A model generated the notes under the pieces. It saw only the letters and a list, made by a program, of their open reading frames with translations, had not been told where the DNA came from and searched no databases. Shown piece after piece: positions 31,244 through 37,532 of a stretch of DNA of 37,532 nucleotides. This DNA comes from Nitrospirota bacterium (GTDB lineage: Bacteria > Nitrospirota > Thermodesulfovibrionia > Thermodesulfovibrionales > JdFR-85), in contig WGER01000041.1 of the NCBI GenBank assembly GCA_015492645.1, forward strand, positions 1 through 37,532, read 5' to 3'. The stretch's first letter is position 1; the number at the start of each line of letters is the position of its first letter. Position numbers and translations under genes: made by a program.

Positions 31244-31950
31244 CAGAAACTATGGGAACTCTTCATAAGAAGCCCTACACCAAGATAGGTGAAGATTACA
31301 ACCAGATATCCCAGCAGGGCCATAATTGAGGAGAGCCTCTCTCTTAATCGAACTATAAGCCTTAGATGTAAGTAAATGGTATAAAAGAGCCAGAGCAGGG
31401 TTGTCCATATCTCCTTTGGGGTGTACAGCCAGTAGGTGCCCCAGGCGAGATATGCCCATATCCCACCAAAGATCATTGAGACTGAGAAGAAGAGATATCC
31501 AAGAAGCAACACCCTGTACTGCACAGGTTCAGATCCCTGCAATTTACCCACCAACTGGAGACCTCCCAACAGACCCCCTATCCCGAACAGTGCATAGGAG
31601 AGGAATGACAGGACAACGTGGAGTTCAAACCAGAATGTCCTCAGTACTGGTGGAAGGGGTGTGTTAACAGGTCTCGATAGTGTACCAACAATGGTGAGGA
31701 GAAAACAGAGACCCGCCACTGTCTGAAGGAAAGTGGCCCTTTTATGTACAAATCCTGCCACCACTACTCCAAAGATGGCGGTCGAGAATGCCAGAAATAG
31801 AACGGTGTCGTGTACTCCCACAAGGGGCAACCTCTCAAGGGTTATGCCCCTCCAGAGAAGATATCCTGATTGAACTACCACCGCAGCAAATAAGAAGATC
31901 CGATAATGGATACCGAACAGATAGAGCCCTGCCGAAAGCGGAACTATCAT
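31243..31950 (-). CDS. ccsA: CcsA/ResC-like haem handling protein for cytochrome c assembly
   Basis: 235 residues, about seven to eight membrane helices, of the CcmC/CcsA haem-handling family. Conserved histidines are H111 (FWFELHVVLSF) and H195 (IYLHLRL). The haem-presenting WWD loop, usually WGxYWGWDPKE, reads WGTYWLYTPKEIW (170-182). The second Trp is Tyr and the Asp is Thr. With resB immediately downstream it would form a system II synthetase for the peroxidase and other c-type cytochromes. It may be a specialised or partly inactive version. It overlaps the GlcD gene by 4 bases. Confidence 0.85.
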   Translation of the reverse strand: MIVPLSAGLYLFGIHYRIFLFAAVVVQSGYLLWRGITLERLPLVGVHDTVLFLAFSTAIFGVVVAGFVHKRATFLQTVAGLCFLLTIVGTLSRPVNTPLPPVLRTFWFELHVVLSFLSYALFGIGGLLGGLQLVGKLQGSEPVQYRVLLLGYLFFSVSMIFGGIWAYLAWGTYWLYTPKEIWTTLLWLFYTIYLHLRLIVRLRERLSSIMALLGYLVVIFTYLGVGLLMKSSHSF

Positions 31951-33287
31951 GGAAAGACCTTCCCGGGGTTGAGGATTCCCTTCGGGTCAAAGAGCCTCTT
32001 GATCCCCCTCATTATATCCATCTCCCTGTTGCTTATCTCAAGCCCTATATACTGACGCTTTGTCAGCCCCACTCCGTGTTCTCCAGAGATGGTCCCCTCT
32101 AACCTCAGGACCTCTTCAATCAGTCTCTTGGCCACGGCCCTTGCGCTCTGCTCCAATTCCCTGTGGTAAAGGATATTGATATGAATATTGCCATCGCCTG
32201 CATGACCAAAGGCGACCACCTTCACATCCTGCTGGCCTGAGACCTTCCTCAAAAATTCAAACAGGGTCGGTATCTGCCTGCGGGGGACAACCACATCATG
32301 ATTTATCTTCTCTGAGCCAAGGCGATACAGGGCCGGGGCAATCGATCTCCTTGCCTTCCAGAGGGCCTCCTGAGAGAGGTGATCCTCTGCCACCTGGACC
32401 TCACCTCCGCACCTTCTGCATACCTCTGCAACCCTCTCCGCATCCTGTATGACTGTCCTGTTACTGCCGTCCAGTTCAATAAGAAGGGATGCCTCTGCAA
32501 CAGGTAGCCCTGTGGCCCTGTACTCCTCCACCACCTCTACCGCTCCTCTGTCCATCAATTCCATGCAACTCGGCAATATCCCGGCCTTCAGTACAGACAG
32601 GATGAAGTCACCGCATCTGGAGATAGAATCAAATGTGGTAAGGAGGGTTATCCTCCTTTCAGGCATCGGAAGGACCCTGAGCCTTATCTTTGTAATAATG
32701 GCAAGTGTCCCTTCTGAACCTATCAGCAGGTCCTTCAGGTCATAACCCACAGTCCTCTTCAGGGTCCTTGCACCTGCCCTTATCACTGTGCCCTCAGGTG
32801 TCACCGCCTCTAATTCAAGCACATAGTCCCTGGTAACCCCATATTTAAGCCCCCTTGGTCCCCCTGCATTGAGGGCCACATTGCCCCCGATGGTGCAGAA
32901 CTCGAGACTCGCCGGATCAGGGGGATAAAACAGGTCAAGGACCTCCAGTCCTCTCTGGAGTCTGCCATTTATCACACCGGGTTCTACCAGCACATCCATA
33001 TTCTCTTCATCTATTTCTATAATCCTCTGCATCTTCTCTAAACTGAGCACCACCCCACCCTCTACAGGTGTTGAGGCCCCTGTTGTTGCGGTTCCGGCAC
33101 CCCTCGGAACCACCGGGACCCCCTTTTCACTGGCAATCTTCATTACAGAGGCCACATCCTCAACGCCCTTCGCCCAGACAACAATCCCGGGGGTTGTTTT
33201 TAACCTTGAGGCATCAAAGCCGTAACAGAAGAGGTCTTCAGGGCTGTCGGAGAATTCAATGCCACTGAATTTAAGAGCCTCTCTCAC
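31947..33287 (-). CDS. glcD: FAD-linked 2-hydroxyacid dehydrogenase, GlcD type
   Basis: 446 residues. The N-terminal FAD-binding domain of the PCMH type has VVPRGAGTATTGAS and GGNVALNAGGPRGLKYG. The C-terminal FAD-oxidase domain has VVAFGHAGDGNIHINILY and GTISGEHGVGLTKRQYI. It oxidises glycolate, D-lactate or a similar 2-hydroxyacid. Its usual partner, the iron-sulfur GlcF/GlcE, is not in the window, so the electron acceptor is unknown. The start is GTG (33287), overlapping the PilZ gene by 17 bases. The stop overlaps ccsA. Confidence 0.9.
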   Translation of the reverse strand: MREALKFSGIEFSDSPEDLFCYGFDASRLKTTPGIVVWAKGVEDVASVMKIASEKGVPVVPRGAGTATTGASTPVEGGVVLSLEKMQRIIEIDEENMDVLVEPGVINGRLQRGLEVLDLFYPPDPASLEFCTIGGNVALNAGGPRGLKYGVTRDYVLELEAVTPEGTVIRAGARTLKRTVGYDLKDLLIGSEGTLAIITKIRLRVLPMPERRITLLTTFDSISRCGDFILSVLKAGILPSCMELMDRGAVEVVEEYRATGLPVAEASLLIELDGSNRTVIQDAERVAEVCRRCGGEVQVAEDHLSQEALWKARRSIAPALYRLGSEKINHDVVVPRRQIPTLFEFLRKVSGQQDVKVVAFGHAGDGNIHINILYHRELEQSARAVAKRLIEEVLRLEGTISGEHGVGLTKRQYIGLEISNREMDIMRGIKRLFDPKGILNPGKVFP

Positions 33288-33621
33288 CCTCTATCTCCTC
33301 CAGCATCTCCGAAAGGTCCTGCCTTGTCTGCTCACCGAGGTCTTCAAAGGCCATGGCAACATCAAAGACAGGAATAAAATCGTCTCCTTCCCTTCTGGTT
33401 CCTGACAGGAGTGCCCTTACCACCGTACCCTTCAGTGCGAGACTCCTATCCCTGAACCTGAGGGTGAGGGTACAGTTCATTCCAGGGGAGACAAATTTAC
33501 TGGTATAAAACCTGATACCGCTGAGACTGATATCCTTCACCTCTATATCCTCAGAGAGGTATACCCTTCCATTGATCATCCCTTCCACTCTGTATCGTTT
33601 ATATCTCCTTCTCTCCTCCAT
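33271..33621 (-). CDS. PilZ domain protein, c-di-GMP binding
   Basis: 116 residues, a single PilZ domain. The c-di-GMP-binding pair is intact: an RxxxR-type motif in RRRYKRYRV and DISLSGIRF (D30-G35). No other domain is present, so it would act as a stand-alone receptor binding a partner. It may respond to nucleotide levels set by the HD-GYP-like protein at 15158. It lies 8 bases after smc and overlaps the GlcD start. Confidence 0.88.
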   Translation of the reverse strand: MEERRRYKRYRVEGMINGRVYLSEDIEVKDISLSGIRFYTSKFVSPGMNCTLTLRFRDRSLALKGTVVRALLSGTRREGDDFIPVFDVAMAFEDLGEQTRQDLSEMLEEIEGERGS

Positions 33622-33629
33622 ATCCCATG

Positions 33630-36600
33630 CTAAGTGAGTTGGAGCGAAAGCACCCTTGAAACACCTGGCTCCTCCATTGTTATTCCGTAGAGGTGGTCAG
33701 CCACCTCCATCGTTCTCCTGTTATGGGTAATGATGATAAACTGGATCTCTCCTGAAAGTTCTCTCAGCATCGCCTTGAACTTCTCTGTGTTGTTCTCGTC
33801 AAGGGGAGAGTCGGCCTCATCAAGGATACAGAGAGGGGTTGGCTTCAGGAGGAACCCTGCAAACATGAGTGCAAGGGCTGTGAGGGCCTTTTCTCCTCCA
33901 GAAAGGAGATTGATATTCTGGAGTTTCTTGCCCGGTGGCTGGGCTATTATCTCTATCCCTGCAGTAAGGGGATTGTCCTCTGTTAACCTCAGTTCTGCCC
34001 TGCCTCCCCCGAAAAGGTCAACAAAGACCTCAGAAAACTTTCCGTTTAAGTTCTGGAAGGCCTCTATGAGCATCTCCTTTGTGGTGCTGTCTATCCGCCT
34101 GATGGCGGCCTGTAGTTCATCTATGGAGTTCTCAATATCCGTCTGCTGCTCTGTGAGAAACCGATACCTCTCATCCACCTCTTTGAACTCCTCTAAGGCT
34201 GCCATATTCACAGGCTCCATCTGGACTAACTCCGCCTTTTTCTTTTCAATAGCCTCTGAGAGGTCTTCCTCTGCCGGAGGGAGATCAAGGTCTCCTATGT
34301 CTACTTTGTATCTCTCAAGGACCTGGGTCTTCAGTGCCTCAACCCTTGTTCTGATCTCAGTCTCTTCAATCTCACTCTGGTGTCTTGACTCCATCAGCAC
34401 CTGAAGTTCCTTTGACAGGGCCTTCAACCTCTTCTCCCTCTCTGAGACCTCTGCCTTTACCGTCTCTATTTCCCTCTGCCTTGTGGTTGCCTCTCTCTTG
34501 AGTTCCTCTCTCTTCTGAAGGGTCTCCTTCAGGGTCTGTCTGAGTTCCCTCAAGAGGTCCTCTTTCTCTCTTATCTGATTCTTCTTGTTATCCAGATCCC
34601 TGAGGAGTGCCTCTCTCTTCAGTCTCAATCGCTTCAGTTCAGATTCAGTAGAGGCCTTCTCCTTCCTTAATGTGCCCAGTTTTTCAGACAGGACCTGGAG
34701 GCTGATCTTCTTTTCTGTAAGGGCATCCAGCCTCCTTTGAAGGACCTCTTCAGTCTTTCTCCTCTCCTCCTGTAGTGAAAGGATCTCTGAGTTTACCTCC
34801 TCCTTTTTGGCCTCTGCTTCAGTGAGTCTATCTGAATATTCCTCCTTCTGCTGTTCTGAAGAACTGATCTCCTCTTTCAGTTGTTCAATCTCTATGGTCA
34901 GCATCTCTGCCTTCCTGTTGAACCGCTCAAGGTCTTCTCTATAACGCCCCTCCTCTGCCCTCTGCAGTGAGATCTGTCTCTCCCTATGGGCCATCTCTGA
35001 CTCGATCTCCTTCAGGGTATCTTTCAGTTCTTGGATACGTTCACTGGTCCTCCTGATGGTTGTCTCCACCTCTGAAGACTCCTTCTGCAGCGCCTCCAGT
35101 TCCCTCTTCAATTGCCGTATCTTTCTTGCCACAGGGAGAACACCCTGTTGCCTGCCACAGGTCACCACCGCACCCGCCTCCACCACCTCACCCCTGTTTG
35201 TTACCACCTTGATCCCCCTGTTTAACCTGCTCTGCTTGATGGCACTCTGTAAGTCCTCAGCAAGGTAGTATCCATTCAGTAACATCCTCACAACACCCTG
35301 ATAGGGTCCCTGAACTACTACCACATCCTTCAGGGGTCTCAATGGTGGTCCATCCTGGCACTCTACTTCCTGGTTCAGGATAAAGGTGGTCTTCTCTGCA
35401 CCTGCAGTGTACACATACTCCACCGCCTCCCTCAACTCACCTTCTGTACCAACAATAAAGCCCTTCACCTTATCAGAAAGGGCTGCCTCAACTGCTGTCT
35501 CATACTCAGCAGGGACAGAGAGGATCTCAGATACTATTGCAAGCAACCTGACACCCTTCTCCTCCAGTTCCTGCCTCCTGAGGGGAGGGGTCGTCATACC
35601 TGTAAGAGTCTGGATTTCACTCTGCAGGGACCTGCTGTGGCCTATTAACTCAACCCTCCTGTCTGTCAACACCTGGAGGTTTGATCTCTCCTTCAGCAGT
35701 TCATCTGTAATGGCCTGCCTCTCTGTCCTCAATTCCTCAAGGGCGGTTTCATGTTCTCCTATCTTTGATCGGATCTCCTTGAGGGTACTGTTGAGTTCTT
35801 TAATCCTCCGCTGGGCCTCCTCCAGTTCCCTCTCAGCCTGAGACAGTCTCTTCTGCATTCCCTCTATCTGGATGCTTAGGGTATTCATGGAGTTCCTGTA
35901 AGAACCTATCCTGTCAGTAATATTAAACAGGACCCTCCTCTTCTCTTCTAACGCATCCTCTATACCCCGAAGTGTCTGTCTCAGTGCCCTCTCTCCTTCT
36001 GATGCATCTGTAAGGGCCTCTTGGAGTTCCTCTTTCTGCTTCAAAAGGAGATCCAGATCGGCATTCAATTGCTGGGCCAACCTCTCCTTTTCACTGATGG
36101 TGCCCTCTGTCCTCTCAATCGCATCCTCTGTGGCTTTAAGCGTCTCCTTCAGAAACTCTATTTCCTTTGTGGTAATCTCATACTGCCTTTCCCTCTGAGA
36201 GGCCTCATTCTCATATCTCTGAAGTTGGCCTACCATATCCTGGAGCGACCTCTCCATCTCTGTCAACCGGGTCTTTGTTACCTGCAGTGATGCCTCAAGG
36301 GAGGTGACCTCTTTGGCCTTCACTGCCTCCTGGTCTTTCAATGCCTTCAGTGTCTCTGTCAATTCCTCCATCGCCTTCTGCAGTCTCAGGAACTCCCTCC
36401 TCGCCTGTCTCAATTCAAGGTCCTTCAGTTCCTCAAGGAGCCTTCTGTAGCGTTCTGCCTTTTTTGCCTGCCTCTGGAGCGTTGCCCTCTGTTTCTTCAC
36501 CTCACCAAGGATGTCATTCACCCTCTGGAGGTTGTACTTAGAGTTCTGCAACTTTGCCTCTGCCTCTGCCCTTCTGACCTTGTATTTCATTATGCCTGCC

Positions 36601-37097
36601 ACCTCTTCTATAAGGAAACGCCTCTCTTCAGGCTTCGCATTGATTATCTCTCCGATTCTGCCCTGCTCAAGGATTGAGTAACTCCTCAATTCCAGCCCGG
36701 TATCAAGAAATATCTCTCTTATATCCTTCAGCCTGCATTGCCGGCCATTTATAAGATATTCACTGTCACCTGAACGATAGAGCCTCCTTGTAACCGTCAC
36801 ACAACCCTCAGCAAGGTCTCCATTGTCTTCTGCCTCTGGCATAATGAGATGCAGTGTAACTTCTGCCATTCCCATCGGTTTTTTGGTTTCTGAACCGCTA
36901 AAGATCACCTCATACATCCTGTCTCCCCTGAGCGTCTTCGCCGACTGTTCTCCCAGGACCCATCTGAAGGCATCAACGATGTTACTCTTGCCACAACCAT
37001 TGGGCCCAACTATACAGGTAATGCCTGGATGGAAGTCGAATACGGTCCTTTCTGCAAAGGACTTAAAACCGATCATTTCTATCCTCTTCACCTTCAT
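33630..37097 (-). CDS. smc: Chromosome segregation ATPase SMC
   Basis: 1155 residues, full length. Walker A GPNGCGKSN (31-39) is at the N-terminus. Two long coiled coils flank a hinge domain at about 500-650. The C-terminal head carries the ABC signature LSGGEKALTALAL and Walker B LCILDEAD. It organises and segregates the chromosome with ScpA/ScpB, which are not in this window. The start ATG at 37097 lies beside the divergent tRNA-Gly promoter. Confidence 0.97.
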   Translation of the reverse strand: MKVKRIEMIGFKSFAERTVFDFHPGITCIVGPNGCGKSNIVDAFRWVLGEQSAKTLRGDRMYEVIFSGSETKKPMGMAEVTLHLIMPEAEDNGDLAEGCVTVTRRLYRSGDSEYLINGRQCRLKDIREIFLDTGLELRSYSILEQGRIGEIINAKPEERRFLIEEVAGIMKYKVRRAEAEAKLQNSKYNLQRVNDILGEVKKQRATLQRQAKKAERYRRLLEELKDLELRQARREFLRLQKAMEELTETLKALKDQEAVKAKEVTSLEASLQVTKTRLTEMERSLQDMVGQLQRYENEASQRERQYEITTKEIEFLKETLKATEDAIERTEGTISEKERLAQQLNADLDLLLKQKEELQEALTDASEGERALRQTLRGIEDALEEKRRVLFNITDRIGSYRNSMNTLSIQIEGMQKRLSQAERELEEAQRRIKELNSTLKEIRSKIGEHETALEELRTERQAITDELLKERSNLQVLTDRRVELIGHSRSLQSEIQTLTGMTTPPLRRQELEEKGVRLLAIVSEILSVPAEYETAVEAALSDKVKGFIVGTEGELREAVEYVYTAGAEKTTFILNQEVECQDGPPLRPLKDVVVVQGPYQGVVRMLLNGYYLAEDLQSAIKQSRLNRGIKVVTNRGEVVEAGAVVTCGRQQGVLPVARKIRQLKRELEALQKESSEVETTIRRTSERIQELKDTLKEIESEMAHRERQISLQRAEEGRYREDLERFNRKAEMLTIEIEQLKEEISSSEQQKEEYSDRLTEAEAKKEEVNSEILSLQEERRKTEEVLQRRLDALTEKKISLQVLSEKLGTLRKEKASTESELKRLRLKREALLRDLDNKKNQIREKEDLLRELRQTLKETLQKREELKREATTRQREIETVKAEVSEREKRLKALSKELQVLMESRHQSEIEETEIRTRVEALKTQVLERYKVDIGDLDLPPAEEDLSEAIEKKKAELVQMEPVNMAALEEFKEVDERYRFLTEQQTDIENSIDELQAAIRRIDSTTKEMLIEAFQNLNGKFSEVFVDLFGGGRAELRLTEDNPLTAGIEIIAQPPGKKLQNINLLSGGEKALTALALMFAGFLLKPTPLCILDEADSPLDENNTEKFKAMLRELSGEIQFIIITHNRRTMEVADHLYGITMEEPGVSRVLSLQLT

Positions 37098-37098
37098 A

Positions 37099-37129
37099 TT
37101 GACATCACCACCCTCTCAGGAATTAAAAT
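37099..37129 (+). promoter_or_regulatory. Promoter of tRNA-Gly
   Basis: A perfect TTGACA (37099-37104) and a -10 in ATTAAAAT (37122-37129). The spacer is 17-19 bases depending on which hexamer is used. It ends 8 bases before the tRNA and begins 2 bases outside the divergent smc start codon. Confidence 0.6.
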
Positions 37130-37137
37130 ACATTAAA

Positions 37138-37212
37138 GCGGGCGTAACTCAGTGGTAGAGTGGGAGCTTCCCAAGCTCCAGGTCGCGGGTTCGAGTCCCG
37201 TCGCCCGCTCCA
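37138..37212 (+). tRNA. tRNA-Gly (anticodon CCC)
   Basis: A 75-nt cloverleaf. Acceptor stem GCGGGCG/CGCCCGC, discriminator T, encoded CCA (37210-37212). The D-loop contains AGTGGTAGA. The anticodon stem GGAGC/GCTCC encloses TTCCCAA, giving anticodon CCC, which reads GGG. T-arm GCGGG TTCGAGT CCCGT. Confidence 0.97.
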
Positions 37213-37532
37213 TCACCTCCTCCACCATTTCTTGCCATCGAGACATTTAGCGACCATAACGGCATTTCTTCCGAGTTGCTCAGCATAAAAGGCCGTATCC
37301 TGCTCTATCTTATCCCCCCTGTTGTAGGTATAGGCATAGGGTGGAAAGTGGAGCCCCATATCGGACAGGGCAAGGAATAACTGACTGATTGTGGTAGAGG
37401 CGCCTTCCTCTTCGTAAGAACATAGTATTCCGCCCACCTTTCCGTCGAGTAACTTTTCTTCATGCTCAAGGCATGTCATCCTGTCTATGAGATTTTTCAG
37501 GAGACCCGATGGCCCAAACCAGTATACAGGAG
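37213..37532 (-). CDS. NADPH-dependent FMN reductase/flavodoxin-fold protein, partial
   Basis: The C-terminal 105 or so residues of a flavodoxin-like reductase; the 5' end lies beyond the right edge. In frame from the edge, PVYWFGPSGLLKNLIDRM is the conserved FMN-contacting loop of this family. It is followed by KVGGILCSYEEEGA and the C-terminal helix. Starting it at the internal ATG near 37479 would drop this loop. The stop codon directly abuts the CCA end of the convergent tRNA-Gly gene. Substrate unknown. Confidence 0.85.
   Translation of the reverse strand, partial: PVYWFGPSGLLKNLIDRMTCLEHEEKLLDGKVGGILCSYEEEGASTTISQLFLALSDMGLHFPPYAYTYNRGDKIEQDTAFYAEQLGRNAVMVAKCLDGKKWWRR

Noticed and set aside
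33730-34404. 224-residue open frame on the plus strand
   Set aside because: Antisense to the SMC C-terminal region; serine-rich shadow composition.

Overview
This window is 37.5 kb of densely packed bacterial chromosome. It holds about 29 protein genes in directional runs with many ATGA-type overlaps, two tRNAs, one broken gene and a family of palindromic intergenic repeats. The organism looks like a diderm anaerobe. It has a lipid A-type acyltransferase, a Tat-exported formate dehydrogenase, a c-type cytochrome maturation pair and an Mvh-type hydrogenase. AGA/AGG arginine codons are heavily used, and an archaeal-type phosphoglycerate mutase and a TatD-radical SAM fusion are present. This mix would fit a possibly thermophilic Nitrospirota/Thermodesulfovibrionia-like or deltaproteobacterial lineage; that placement is inference.

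Layout. Bases 1-462 are repeat-rich and end in a strong promoter. 463-5069 (+) is a five-gene [NiFe]-hydrogenase operon: an unusual HdrA-like/MvhD fusion, the small and large subunits, an unknown small protein and the maturation protease. It runs convergently into an acyltransferase/Lon-like protease/XerD operon (5013-9238, -). A divergent ECF sigma/anti-sigma/two-envelope-protein cassette (9321-11244, +) follows, then tRNA-Pro(CGG). A second (+) run (11578-15208) holds a coiled-coil protein, ApgM and the TatD-radical SAM fusion. It converges on a multi-sensor histidine kinase/response regulator/HD-GYP-like signalling operon (15158-19815, -). 19816-20732 holds repeats and a DUF2442 gene preceded by a decayed DUF4160 gene.

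The central block (20733-27696, -) is formate metabolism: a Tat-exported formate dehydrogenase (alpha with an in-frame UGA read as selenocysteine, beta, and cytochrome b gamma), a terminator, then a Dsb-like thiol oxidoreductase, a di-haem cytochrome c peroxidase and FdhE. The Dsb-like gene also has an in-frame UGA at the redox-active position (UxxC) with a SECIS-like hairpin, so the window encodes two probable selenoproteins. Divergent from it is a Ca2+-type P-ATPase (27865-30483, +). Another (-) block (30518-37097) carries ResB, CcsA, a GlcD-like flavoprotein, a PilZ protein and SMC. The right edge has tRNA-Gly(CCC) and a partial flavodoxin-fold reductase.

How the genes fit together. Hydrogenase and formate dehydrogenase would feed low-potential electrons into the cell. 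ResB/CcsA would mature c-type cytochromes such as the peroxidase. The seleno-thiol protein and the peroxidase form a plausible periplasmic redox-stress unit tied to formate oxidation. The HD-GYP-like and PilZ proteins indicate c-di-GMP signalling. The most noteworthy points are the seleno-Dsb protein, the hydrogenase partner that has lost the N-terminal cluster cysteines and much of the FAD domain of HdrA, a probably leaderless hydrogenase transcript, the repeat family, and two tail-to-tail coding overlaps of more than 50 bp.
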